From NCBI GenBank assembly GCA_031002005.1, contig JARYHS010008074.1, positions 182,614,494 to 182,678,493 on the forward strand: DNA of 64,000 nt, written 5' to 3'. Shown piece by piece: positions 42,925 to 55,045 of this stretch. A program made the position numbers and the translations under genes. Position 1 is the stretch's first letter. Every line of letters starts with the position of its first letter. This stretch comes from Vandiemenella viatica. Lineage: Eukaryota > Arthropoda > Insecta > Orthoptera > Morabidae. Below the pieces are notes generated by a model. It was not told where the DNA came from and made no database searches. It worked only from the letters and a program-made list of their open reading frames with translations.

Positions 42925-42998
42925 TTGAATCAAGATAGAAACCATCCTGCAGCATTTTTTCTAGCCTCAAATAAGATCAATAGTATAACTGGAAACAC
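42925..42998 (+). CDS. MBD-gene exon
   Basis: 74 nt between acceptor tctttttacag and donor gtaagtaat. In phase 0, as the upstream exon requires, it reads LNQDRNHPAAFFLASNKINS then ITGN(T), fully open, ending two bases into a codon (phase 2). Strong splice signals on both sides and matching phase support it, although the peptide has no recognised domain. The next exon must start with one base of the split codon and was not located in the remaining 21 kb. Confidence 0.72.
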
Positions 42999-43322
42999 GT
43001 AAGTAATTTTTAAAAATTAAATACTGCCTCTTGTAGTAAAGTAATAAAGTATGAATGTACAAAGGTGCATGTAACCTTATTCGAACTTACAGTGTATATA
43101 AAAAAAATATATACATATATATTTTACAAAATACATCTTGTTTAGAATTAGTAAATACCTGCAATAGTATTTCAATAAGTACAAGAGACTGACTTGGTTG
43201 TAGTAATGTATGCTGGTTAAAATGTGTATTTTTGAGATATGCTGGATTGTTATTTACACCTTTAATGCTGATTCGTTAAAATTCTTAACATTTGGATTAG
43301 CAAAAATTGCAACAAACTGCCA

Positions 43323-43350
43323 AATATATATATATATATATATATATATA
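43323..43350. repeat. (TA)n microsatellite at a Penelope end
   Basis: Alternating t/a run directly before the Penelope-like terminal sequence at 43356. An equivalent run borders the other copy at 56075-56117. Confidence 0.85.
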
Positions 43351-43859
43351 GGAAAGAATTGACACTAGGCAATATTTACATCGAAAAGAAAGGGAAAATA
43401 CACCCAACACTCACCAAATTGAAGGGAGGAGGGCAGCAGCAACACAAAAAAAACACACAACAAAGAAAAAACAATACTTCGACACAAGTCTTAATCATGT
43501 GAGGCGAGACATATAGCAGGGGGAAAGATATGGTCACATCCAAGCCTGCCTCATGAATGAAGCACAGGCGGAAAATGCGTGGTGGTGGTAAAATTATCAG
43601 TGGAGGGTGGGGGGTGGGAGTGGGATAAGCTTGACCAGCGATAAAAGTGAAACAAAATAATCTTTGTGTGCCATAATTCATAAAGTTATAATTCTATTTA
43701 GATGAAAATAAAGGGAGATAGAAATATATATATATATAATGTAAATAAATAAATAAAAATACGATTCTAAAAATTTTGAAAAAAAAATATATGAAACTAT
43801 TGTGCAGTGATGGGTGTATAGGGGTGAGGATGGAAGAAATTAACGGAAATTAAGGCCTA

Positions 43860-44120
43860 GGGGATGTTTAGTCTGCAGGATGTAATGATAACCCAATTCC
43901 TACCTGCGGAGTTCAGATTGGGAGGTAGTGTCTGGAAGTACTCTAATGGCCCTGACTGTGAAGCAGTTATTATAGTTGCAGGTGTTGTAAGTACTGGCAT
44001 GGTGAGCAACAGGGAGTTCCAGGTTTTGGGAGTAAACTGTTTGTCTGTGACCATTCATTCTGATGGCTAATGAGTTTGAGGTCAAGCCAATGTAGGAATT
44101 TGGACAGTGGAGGTAGGTGA
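43860..44120 (-). pseudogene. GIY-YIG endonuclease remnant of the Penelope-like element
   Basis: The minus strand shows LTSNSLAIRMNGHRQTV preceded by a degraded Y-IG (the 'YIGxTSxxLxxRxxxH' box). It is followed by LPVAHHAS, FTVRAIRVLPD and SELRRWEL, the spacing of the Penelope GIY-YIG domain including its RxxxHR region. Overlapping frames are stitched by one frameshift. The enzyme would nick target DNA. Here it is non-functional. A better-preserved relative is at 55375-55600 (+). Confidence 0.75.
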
Positions 44121-44388
44121 GCTGGTAAATGAGATGGGTGGTTGTACAAGTGGCATGACCTATTATGGGGTAGGTTTCACCAGTAGTAGGTAGTGATAGG
44201 TGGATGGGTCTCTTACAAGGGAAGGATCCAAATGGTGGTTTAGGAACATCGGAGGGTTCATATTTATGTACAAGAATGTTTTTTAGATTAGGCTGAAGGT
44301 GACTCGGAGTGTGGTGGGAAGGATAGTGGGAAGAATGTGGCGCATTTCAGGAAAGGATCTAAGAAAGTCATATCCCAGATGAAGAATT

Positions 44389-45980
44389 TTATTTAGCAAT
44401 TCCAGGCCAGGAAAAACTGGATGAGAAGAACAGGGTTCTGGTTGGCTTTAGGTTGTTTGTGTCGGTGAGGGGGACAGTCCCTGACTCTTGATAGCTGCTT
44501 TTTACTAATACTGGAGGATAATTCTGGTTTATGAGTGCCTGGGTCAGGTTGTTGGTGTAGAGAGTAAAGGACTCACAATCAGAGCAGATGCGTTTGCCTT
44601 GAATAGCTAGGCTGAATGGAATGGAACATTTTGTATGATATGGATGGCAGGTATTAAAATGGAGATATTGTTGTAGGTTAGTGGGTTTTATGTGAACAGA
44701 GGTGTGTAAGTGAACATTCTGTACAGAGATGTCTACATCCAGAAAAGTGATGTAAGTCTGAGAGTAGGACCAGGTGAAGTTTAAGGAGGAGAAGTTATTC
44801 AGTGAGTACATGAAGTCAAGAAGGAGGTTTTCACCGTGGGTTCAGATCATAAATATGTCATCTACATACCTGAACCACACGGTGGGTTGTCGGGTAACGT
44901 TTTGAAGAAAACGTTCCTCTAGTCTGCCCATGAAAAGGTTGGCATAGGAAGGTGCCATGGGAGTGCCCATAGCAGTGCCTCGAATCTGATGGTAAACCTG
45001 AGACTGGAAGGAAAATAAATTTTGGTAAGGAGGAATTGAACCAAAGAAGTGAGGAAATGAGTGGTAGGGAAGGTGTGTGGGAGGTAATGTTCTATGGCAC
45101 TGAGGACCTGACCATGAGGGATGTTGGTGTAGAGTGATGATACATCAATAGCAACCAGGAAGCAATCTTTTGGTAGGGGTGTAGGGACTGTTGACAGAAG
45201 CTCTAAAAAGTGGGGGGTGTCTCTGACATAGGATGGAAGGGCCTGGATGGAAGGTTGTTGGTGCTGGTCAACAAATGCAGAAATACGTTCTGTGGAGACC
45301 CAAAGGCAGGAATTATAGGACGTCCAGGATTGCCCGCCTTATGTGTCTTGGGCAGAATTCACGGGTGGGGGTCTTAGGAGTCAGAAGGCAAATGGAATTG
45401 TGTGAAAAACCCTGAAGGGATCTTTGAGACTGAGGAAACAGTGGATTTCTGTGCAGATTGAATTAGTGGGGTCAGTGGTATGAAGTAAGTAAATGGAGGT
45501 GTCAGAGAGCTGCTTGTGGGCTTAAGCTGTGTAGTCGCTTCGATCCATGACCACAGTAGTTGAGCCCTTGTCAGCTGGGAGGATTATAAATTTTTTATTT
45601 TTTTTTAAGTTCACTCATTGCCTGCATTTCAGTACAGGTCAGGTTGTTGGAGTGGGGGGTTGAATTTAGGAAGGAAGGCAATGAGAGGGTTGACATGAAG
45701 AATTCCTGGAATAGAGATAGGGGACAGTTATGAGGTAGGGGAGGTGGATCTAACTGGGATGGAGATAGGAATTGTTGGAGGCTGGGTTCCAGGTTACCAC
45801 TTCGAATGTCTCCCCTGCCTGTTGTATTGAAATAATACTGCCAGTTGAGTATGTGACAGAATGAGAGGGAGTGCTTAATAAGAGTAATCTCATCAAATTT
45901 TGAGGTGGGGCAGAAAGTGAGACCCTTTGAAAGAACTGATAGTTCAGGTTCGGAGAAGGGGGTGGAAGAAATATTCACAA
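44389..45980 (-). pseudogene. Reverse transcriptase remnant of the second Penelope-like element
   Basis: Pieces on the minus strand: ELSVLSKGLTFCPTSKFDEI (near 45920), ILPKTHKAGNPGRPII (near 45300-45350, the LPKIHKPG..RPI box), a degraded YVDDIF region near 44860, and the open 44811-44389 piece with SQTYITFLDVDISVQN, HIKPTNLQQYLHFNTCHPYH and TKCSIPFSLA. The last is the Penelope 'FLDxxI...L.T..Y.KPTD..QYL....CHP.H.K..IP' signature. The text is inactive because of stops throughout. Confidence 0.85.
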
Positions 45981-46060
45981 TGGGGTTTTTTCAATTCTCC
46001 AGTTGTGGGGAATGGGTAGGGGTGGGGGTGATGGAAGTGGGTGGCGGAGGTTGTAAGCCC

Positions 46061-46738
46061 TGTCAGGGGCTGATTGGCCAAGGCTACTGGGCGTGTGTGT
46101 GGATAGGTGTGCTGACGAACTAACCTTACGGAATTACAGTTCTGCTCGAAGCGTCTCTTCTGTTCTTCTTGCAGCTCCACTAGAATCTTACCATTGGATT
46201 GTTTGGGATAATGTTTGACACCACTGTGGTTTGACGGCCACAGAACGAAGGTTAGGAATTGATATAAAGTTCTTGCTACATGAAATAATGTGAGACTTGC
46301 AATGGAACTTTATTGGCTTCTAACACGGAGTAGTACAGTTTATAGCATGCCGCAAAGTAAATTCCAACTATCACCAACTTATCTAAACCCTGAACTGTAA
46401 TAGTTAATTGTTAGGCAGATGGTCGCCCCGGATACGAGATGCATGGGAGGGTGGCAGGCTCCTAACAGGTGGCTATCAAAGTATGCTCGACTACTCTCGC
46501 CGACTGCCCGACAGCAAAGACACTACTTCATCAATTGTACTTCCCAAGCCGACTCGGCTGACCTACAATTACGAAGGGGACTGCACTCTAAGGTGCTGAC
46601 TGCAAGCGGGCAGATTCCTGTCTGGTCAATGCTCGACCGCGCTCAGCATTGTCAATGATCGCCGATTGCCAGTAGCTCGACGACTGAATATTCCTATAAT
46701 TCCCCAAATAGTAATGGTCTTCAAAATGACCTCTTACA
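46061..46738 (-). repeat. 3' LTR of the non-autonomous element
   Basis: Nearly identical to 51600-52276. Short frames such as the one beginning MLGRWSPRIRDAWEGG occur in both LTRs and have no support as genes. Confidence 0.9.
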
Positions 46739-49700
46739 TTCCTCCCCCATTAGAACAAGGAATTTTCCACAATGCCGGAAAGTACAATATGCGACATAGT
46801 TGGATTTCCACTTTGAAGCTCACAAAAATATTGCAACATTTTTAAATATTTATTTTTCAATTCTGGTGTAGGTGGTCGGCCAAGCCTGAAGATAAACAAA
46901 GTCAATTAGAATTTTCTAACATAGGAACAATAAAACAGTCATACAAATGTCATTAAAAAATATATAATTTATGGAGTAGATAGGGTATGGTCATTGTCAA
47001 CATGTACCATTTAATTTGAGTTCGGCATAGCTACTACTATCTGCATAACATTTGGTTTCATGATATTAGCAGTGTTTTGTGCAAGTCTGCTTTATTACTT
47101 CCGATACAAACTGATTAAAATAAGTCATACTTAAAATTAAGATCATCATATTGATTCGATACTTGGTTAAATTTAATCACACCTTACTCAGTTTGCTAAT
47201 ATTTTGTTCTGCTTTCCAGGGTATTCTAATTATGAACTATAGTATACTGCTTCTGATAGATTAAATTAATAATTCAGCTTAGGAATGATCGATAAAATCT
47301 TTGTTTACTATTTTACACATTATCGCATTCTTCAGGGTGCCTTAATTTGAAAGACGTATGTTTCTAGTATGAAGTCTTGCATGACTCGTAAGACAGGTAA
47401 TTGTCACTATGATTGGATGCAACAAAGTAATAAGTTAATTGTTATGGATTCTCCTACATATTGCTTACTACTTCTCTTGACAAGTGTCCATCAAAATTTC
47501 TGTACAACATGATTGTTGAACAACTAGATGGAAAGAACAAGTGATTACCGCAGACTGTTTACCGTTGCTTTGATTACTATGTTTAATTTAACACTTAAGA
47601 CCTATGGTTCCTACTGAGTAGTATGATTCAAAGTAATCCACAACTGACATATTGCTCTACCCTGAATTAGATGAGTCTATGAATACGTTAACAATCTTAA
47701 AGATTTTGGTCTACCAGACAACGCTTACGTTAATAATATGATAAAACTTAGATAGGTTTCATGTGAATATTGAATTAACATATGGTTCTCTCATCCATCT
47801 GCTTATAAGTAGTCGTAGTACTAAAAATATAGTCTAGGACTTAGTAAGACAGCATTTCGATAACAGTTAATTATTTTTATGAGTCACTATTGTTCCAACC
47901 TTATATTAAGGCTTGAATCTCATTTGTTTTATTGGTAACTGCATTAGCTAATCATCAGTAAGTGAATTTAAGCTGACAATACATTACAAGTGTCGAAATT
48001 TTCACGATTTCCTAATTTGGTTTTTCTTCTTTTTTAATTTCGGGAAATCATAATTTTATAATGAATCTACTACAATAATATACACTTCTTAGTAAAGCTA
48101 ACTCCATTATTAAATTGCTTAGTCTGCCATGACTGTGATTGAATGGTAGTTCTAAGTCCCATGAACAGAAATATGTTTTGAGCAAAAGAAATACATTACT
48201 TGTAAATTACTATTTGTCATATACGGCTGATATATTTTAGTGACAAACTGATTGATTCCCGTTCTTATTACTAAATTGGTTCTACACTAAAATTATTAAC
48301 TGTTGTGTTTGCGATACTTATGTGTTCGAAGCGTTGCGTTGCGCCAATCTTGCTGTTTCACCAGTTGAGTCGGCATATCGGGTTACGCTACGCGTCACTG
48401 GCCGTGGTCTGGCCGCTCGCCGTAACGGCTATCTGCAAAATTACACTTCCGACAGTACCTTACCTTAAACTAAACTACCGGTATACATAATTTTGACAAA
48501 GGGGATAGGTGGCCTCAATGGGGGATCTACGACAGCGAATTAACCGGACAAACTGCAAATACGGTTAACATGGGGTCCACTTTGATCTTTAAACATGAAG
48601 AAAACAGTTCGTCTCCTGCTGAAGGCATTTTCTCAAATTCTCAAATATCACAATTGAATTAATACCCATGTCTCTGTGTGCAATTTATGAGCACATATAC
48701 TTCCTCGCAAATGATATGAATGAATTTATTAACGGTTTAAGCCAGTGCTGGGCTGCGGAGATTATAATGCGAGTTATGTATTTCCCTTCTTTTGACGTTT
48801 GAATTCTCTTTAAGTTCTAATTTACTGAGTTTACCCTCTTCTTGATTGTTGCGTATAATAATTTCTTTAACTGAAAACAGCAATTTTTTGATTCACCAGT
48901 AAAACTTGAAAAATATTAGTTACCATTTCTGTGAGTCTGTCCGTTACTAATGTCATGCAACTGCTATTGATAGTACATAAATTACACGATTTTTCCTTAG
49001 ATTGGTGAACTACCTTTCAATAGTCTAGGTTTGACAGTATTTATCACTGCAAAACTTGATAATGTACAAATAATTTCCAATAGTTAGCAACACATTTTCA
49101 AACTTAGTTTGTTCATGCAAGGTAAATACTACAATTTATCGCTGATTACACATCGAATATGAACTGATTCACCAAACTATTTTGAATGAACAGATTTTAA
49201 AAGACATGTAACATGGATGTAGGTTTGGCGAAATGATTATTGTAAACCGATTGTATTTATGACTAATGAAGTTCACATAATGGTTATGTCTGTAACTTGG
49301 ATCTATTGGTAACGGATGAATGTAAGTTTGTTTCCATAAACGTATGGAGTTGACGGTAGGCTTTTGAGTACGTATTGTGTCGCAAGAAGAGGTTCATGAC
49401 TCCTTTTCCCAAAGACTGCACTCGTATTTTGCCTTTTTAACTTGATTGACGAGTGTACACCTTGATGTTGCCCAGACAATCAGAGTTCGCCAATTTCCAA
49501 CGCTGTCCGGATTTTTTTTTTTTACATCAACCATTTTTAATATACTTGGTGCTCCAGACATTTCTAACATGTGGCACACAGTTTGACTCCTTACATTACG
49601 TGAGTATGTATTATTACTGTGGACACATGAAAGACAAGCCACTGAGGCTATATTTTCCTTAACTGAAACACCAGAGTTGTACAATGTTCGTAATAATTTC

Positions 49701-51599
49701 AAATTATTATTATTCCTCAAAATTATGAATGCCGATTACGTCATGGTTACTGAACTTTAGGATTTTATCAGACTCGCGTTCGATTACGTATCGTTTTTCT
49801 AATTGGCAATTACGTTTTTTTTATTAATTCCTGTCGAATTCAACCATTCCGTGCCTCGCCATAAATGTTAAATTTGATGTGGCAGATACGTCGTTATATA
49901 TTTACTATTTTTTAGTCCATCCATCTCATGTATTATGTTTTAATTCGCTACGGCAAATACTTTCGTTTTATATACACTCTACTTGCGTCTACCCGTCCTG
50001 TGTCATTGCGCGTATCACTTAACACAAATAAATCTTCTGCAAAAATTCTCGTTAGAGGTATTTGGATGATCTCACGACAAATCTTAGAATATACTATGCA
50101 ATGTTAGCACGTACGATTGACTTATGGGTATTCGTATAGCGGTGGGAACACGTCTGCTCCTCAACCTGAACACATGAGAAGTCTTAGAACGTCAGCCGAA
50201 AGTGTCCACTCGAGTGGTCCTATTAACAACTACACGTTTTGCACGTCTACTACTGCACCATATTTCAGTACAAAAATTAATCCTATATCCTACTGTAAGC
50301 TCTGTTCAAATAACGATCCACCTGAACGGTTGCTCTGAATCTCCTGGAGCTTATATTAATCCAGCAGTAGATACCCCTAACACTTTAACATTTCCCAGCC
50401 TAGACCGGTAACCAGCAGACTAGGGGCTCTAACTTTTCCACTCTGCAAACAACTTTACAACAATAAAGAATTGCGCACCAGAACCCACTAAGACATATCA
50501 CTCTCTCTTTTCCCCAATATTTATCATTAATCCAGGCTTTTAGCCATAACAACCCACCCCATTCTGCTTGTCCCAGCTTCAAGTTACCGGCATTACTTAA
50601 ATGCAAATGGGTGGAATGGAGCGCCTACATCCTCACCAGGTAACTTCTTGGGCTGTACCTGTGAGTTATCAGAAATGTTGGCCCCCAAAATGACGCAACT
50701 CGCCACACATTTATTTATCGGGTCTGGATCGGTCGGTCCCTTGCCGCCTTTTACCGCAAAATATTCAGCTTCACTTTAACATATTGGCTTTCCTGCCACA
50801 CTTACACTGACACGACGCCCCACCGGTTTCATTTTTTTCACGGTAACAATCATTTTCATAATTCTTAAATTCACCAATTATTATTTAACTAGTATTTGCC
50901 TCGCACCCTCTTTTGAAATTTCCTATTCTGCTCAGTCGCATCTGGTTGTTTCTTAACATTTATATCCGCCTTATACACTTAATATTGGACTTACCTGGAG
51001 AACTCGTTCCGATCTATTCATAAACACCGCCGCTGCTATGGCCTCTGAAAATTTTTGTGTCACTTAAAGATATATATGGCAGAAAACGTGCCTTTACAAG
51101 CAAAACTCAACCCCACTTAACTCACCATTATAACTCCGCTCACCCGCGTCTCGAAATCCAAGATCCTCGCGTTCAATGTCTGATAACTGTTGAAGATTTA
51201 GTCGCTGCCATAGTTAAAATAAAAATTGAGGTCCACTCACCCCTAATGTCTTGTTTTCGTCGCCGTCGTCGTCGCCACCACCACCGTCGCTGTCGACGTC
51301 TGAAGAGCATCCTATGGCACCTGCCGCAACGTGTTGACTCGCGCCGCCGCGATCCGCGCTGCGCTCCTCCGTCGCTCGTGCGTTGAACCCGCCGTCCGAT
51401 GTCTCCAGCCGCGTGCTGACGCCGCGCCTCCAGCGTTCATCTTCCAAGCCATGTGTTGATCCAGCCACCTGTCTTCCTGCCACCCCCCGTCTTCCTCTTC
51501 AGACAGTGATCGCTTACTTCTTGCTAATTCGCCAGACTCTATCCACACTGATGTTCGAAAACATCGGTACTACACCAAAATCCCACGATGACGCCACTT
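46739..51599 (-). other. Interior of the non-autonomous LTR element
   Basis: 4.86 kb, AT-rich over 46740-50000, with only short scattered frames (for example 49394-49720 minus, 108 codons, family unknown). A GC- and CpG-rich segment at about 51230-51500 lies just inside the 5' LTR on the minus strand, probably the RNA leader. The long frames there are low-complexity Arg/Ala runs and are rejected as genes. Confidence 0.6.
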
Positions 51600-52276
51600 T
51601 GTCAGGGGCTGATTGGCCAAGGCTAGTGGGCGTGTGTGTGGATAGGTGTGCTGACGAACTAACCTTAGGGAATTACAGTTCTGCTCTAAGCGTCTCTCCT
51701 GTTCTTCTTGCAGCTCCACTAGAATCTTACCATTGGACTGTTTGGGCTAATGTTTGACACCACTGTGGTTGACGGCCACAGAACGAAGGTTAGGAAATTG
51801 ATATAAAGTTCTTGCTACATGAAATAATGTGAGACTTGCAATGGAACTTTATTGGCTTCTAACACGGAGTAGTACAGTTTATAGCATGCCGCAAAGTGGA
51901 TTCCAACTATCACCAACTTATCTAAACCCTGAACTGTAATAGTTAATTGTTAGGCAGATGGTCGCCCCGGATACGAGATGCATGGGAGGGTGGCAGGCTC
52001 CTAACAGGTGGCTATCAAAGTATGCTCGACTACTCTCGCCGACTGCCCGACAGTAAAGACACTACTTCATCGATTGTACTTCCCAAGCCGACTCGGCTGA
52101 CCTACAATTACGAAGGGGACTGCACTCTAAGGTGCTGACTGCAAGCGGGCAGATTCCTGTCTGGTCAATGCTCGACCGCGCTCAGCATGTCAATGATCGC
52201 CGATTGCCAGTAGCTCGACGACTGAATATTCCTATAATTCCCCAAATAGTAATGGTCTTCAAAATGACCTCTTACA
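51600..52276 (-). repeat. 5' LTR of the non-autonomous element
   Basis: On the minus strand it starts tgtaagaggtcattttgaag and ends gccccctgaca-like (..cccctgaca), with 'aa' before the primer site. Differs from the left LTR by single-base changes and a 1-bp indel (for example 'gcatgtc' versus 'gcattgtc'). Confidence 0.9.
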
Positions 52277-53580
52277 GCACCTTAGAATTTTGGCAAATTC
52301 TAGTTTTGCTTAGGCGGGACTTAGAAATTTCGAGAAGTGCAGTTTTTAACTTTGAGGAATTTCCCCGTAATCTTGCTCACAGTAACAATTTGCTATAAAA
52401 ATCATTTTAAAGTGTATTTATCATATCGAAAAACGTTTATTTTAAGAGAAATTCCCGTTTGTTCACATTTTGAAACACTTGATTGGAAAAGTAGAAATTC
52501 TAAGATTTGTAATATCTTTAAATCGAGTAAAGCGGCAGCTGAACTTTTATCACCAGCTATGGTCAGCACTGTCCCCGATATTTTGGTAATAAAATTAAAT
52601 AATCTGGCGAAGTTTAATTAGCGGTTTTAATTAAGAGAAAAAATAAGCTTTTTAATTAAAAGGGATATTAATTTGAAATTTATATCAGTAGATAGCCCTA
52701 ATTAAGACGATTTCAGACATGTAATGGTTTTAGGAAAAAGTTTTAGCATTTGTCTGGTAATTAAGTTTTTTTAAGATAGATTGTGTTGATTGTCGCTGGA
52801 AAAATTCAAACGTTTGGGTTAATCCCCTACTTCAGAGATTTGTATCACCACGCGAAATTAATTAAATTTTAAAACTAATCACTCTAAATTTGCCACTAAA
52901 CTGCCGTTGGACTTCTAGTAGATAAGTCTAGATACTGTCAAAGTTTAAACATTTTGAATAGTCTGGATCGTCAAATAAATTATACACACCTTTTATCTCG
53001 CGGAAGCAAAAAGATGTGATACAGTTGCTTACATCACTGATTCGAATGGTTCCTATAAAAGGACCCAGCCACCATTATGGTCTTTCTGTTCCTGCCTGTC
53101 ATCTGTTCCAGTATGTCGTCTGTTCCGGTCTGTCTTTACTTCTTTTGCAAGCTGAGCAGTATGTGTGTATAGTCTGCGCAAGTATTGTGTCGGGTGGGAG
53201 AAAGGCGGTTTAGGAGAAGTTACCTAGTCGGCCATCTTGGGACTTTTGTGTATGGCGCGCAAGGTTAACTAGTAACATGAACTTCTAAATTTTCTTCAGG
53301 GGTTCGGTCGGTTCAAATATCTCTCCACAACTTGCAAACTTTAGGTAAAGTGTGTTCGATTTGCCTGCTCAACTGTTAAATGCTATTTTGAACTTGTGAT
53401 TTTGAAAATAAAACTTTGGATTTTCTAGCAGTGAACTTGTGTGCTTTAGTAGATAGCTTACAACCTTTTCTCTATTTGTGGGTTAACAAGTATTGTGACG
53501 ACCTAAAGCATTTAAGTTGAGTTATCCGGCTACATGGTCAAGTCAAGTCAAAATTAATTAATAAATTTTCTACCGAACTT
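52277..53580 (+). mobile_element. Family D LTR (plus copy), left end lost
   Basis: Matches the reverse complement of 36200-36870 over most of its first 500 bp. A TATA box (tataaaa, 53054-53060) is followed by 'ggacccagccaccattatgg'. A polyadenylation-type aataaa occurs at about 53408. It begins exactly where the 46061-52276 element ends and stops at Penelope sequence near 53585. Confidence 0.6.
53054..53060 (+). promoter_or_regulatory. TATA box of the family D LTR
   Basis: tataaaa within gttcctataaaaggaccc, in a U3/R-like setting. The reverse-oriented copy has tctataaaagacc at the matching position (near 36165). Confidence 0.5.
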
Positions 53581-53584
53581 TGAG

Positions 53585-55045
53585 TCAACATCAAGAGTTA
53601 GTTGAGGCACTAAGGCTATACTTCAGCCCTGGTATCAGCCTTGGGTCTTCCAAGGTGCTGGGTGGGGAAAGTTGAGAATATGAGGAATACATGGCGTTAT
53701 GACGATAAGTGGTTGAGGGGTAATGTGTTGCCTGTAATGTGGGTTGTAGAGATGAAGGCCCAAAACAAAATAGCTCTTGTATAGGGAAGAGAGCTTTGAA
53801 AGATGTTTTTGTGCTTGTTTGGTTAACAAATGTTTGCAATGATTAAGGATGTTATGTAAATAATGAATGCAACCATGGAATGCAAGGAGAAGTAGTTTGT
53901 GTAAGGAAATTGGGTGGGACGAGTGTTGTTGGACTTTTATGATGAACTGTTGGAGAACTAGGTGAGTAAGTGCCAAGGACTGTTGGAAGCAGAATGAGTG
54001 GAGTGTGGCATGAAGTTGCAGGGAGAATCAAGAAATAGGAAGTTTTATGGTAAGGCCATTTGGTGGAATGATAAGAGAAAGGCAGGATTGGAGGAATAAA
54101 ATATGAGATCTCAGTTTAGCAAGATGAGTAGCATGGTGCATATACTGGGAATGATAACTCTGAAATAGACTAACGGGGGGAAGAGGGGGGGGTAAATTAG
54201 CGTGAGCAAGATAGATGACAAAAATGTAAACAAACAGCGGAATCAGTCGGTCAGAATAGCAGGAAAGCGGGGAGGAGGGACGTGCTATGAATTAGTGCTT
54301 TGAAATAAAAGGGATAAGAGGGGAACTAAAAATATATATGTCAAAAAGGAAATAAAAACAAATGAGGTACCAAAGTAGCGCGGTAAAATGGCCCAGAAAA
54401 ATGTAACATTATTGGGCTGATTAATGGTCACAGGCGGGCGAAAGAATTAAATATGTCATAAACAAAAAAGGAAGAGGCAAAGAAGTGAATATGGAAACAC
54501 GGAAAGTAGTTTTTGTGGTCACCGAATGCCGAGTGGTAAAAAAGGGCAAAGTGAAAAGGTTATGTTAGGTCGGCTGTCATTATGAACATCTCGTCAGTTG
54601 AAATATAAAGGAAAAGAGGCGAACTACAGTATATATCATAAGAGGAACACAGAAAATAAAAAAAAGATGATACATAACCAAATAAAATAAAATAAAAAAA
54701 ATAGCGTGGTAAATCGGCATGGAAATATGTATAACTATTGGAGTGAATTAAAAAAAAAATCGATTTCGTCAATAAAATAACAAAGCCAGAGCCAAGAAGC
54801 ACAATGACAAATGCAGAAAATAGTTTTCACGCTAATAAAATAAAATAAAAATGGCCAGTAGTGAAGGTTATGTGGAGGATTATATAAATAATTATATATG
54901 AATAGAAAAAAAATAGGAACGAACAACAAGTAAGGATGATGAGAAAGACAAGGAAAAGAAAGAACACATAGATAAGAACAATTATGACAAACCCAGAAGG
55001 GACGCCAAAAGGCAACAATATAGGTAACAATTGAAAGGAAAGAAA
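53585..55045 (-). mobile_element. 5' region of a second-family Penelope copy
   Basis: In minus orientation this continues from the terminal domain at 55350-55046 into about 1.4 kb of A/G-rich (on +) sequence, with a Pro/His/Leu-rich frame at 53976-53591 that ends at the family D junction. No RT box is present. Assignment rests on continuity with the terminal domain. A possibly related stretch is at 58300-58790. Confidence 0.5.

Larger units (their letters stand above)
43356..46060 (-). mobile_element. Second-family Penelope-like element, decayed
   Basis: From right to left on the minus strand: a Pro/His-rich N-terminal stretch (46060-45980), the SKGLTFCP box, early RT boxes, YVDD-region remnants, the RT end, a GIY-YIG endonuclease remnant, the 3' UTR with a TA run, and a terminal domain (43690-43356) rich in 'gaggagggcagcagcaacac'. 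Stops and frameshifts are frequent. Its 5' part is cut at 46060 by the LTR element. The 43356-43690 end is shared with 55046-55350 and, inverted, with 55780-56072. Confidence 0.85.
46061..52276 (-). mobile_element. LTR retrotransposon without recognisable genes (large non-autonomous derivative)
   Basis: LTRs of 678 bp (46061-46738) and 677 bp (51600-52276) differ at only a few positions by eye, so the element is young. Ends TGTCAGGGG and CTCTTACA. Minus orientation: a polypurine tract (aatgggggaggaa) adjoins the left LTR, and a primer-site-like tggcgtcatcgtgggatt lies on the minus strand from 51597 next to the right LTR. The 4.86-kb interior contains no gag, pol or env that I recognise. Flanks are agccc (left, Penelope sequence) and gcacc (right, family D), which is not a clean duplication. 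Confidence 0.88.

Noticed and set aside
46408..46658. Small frames repeated at 51947-52138 (identical peptide)
   Set aside because: They are identical only because they lie in the two LTRs of one element; no evidence of translation.
51214..51757. Overlapping frames on both strands around the GC-rich patch
   Set aside because: Same reasoning: low-complexity leader of an LTR element running into its LTR.
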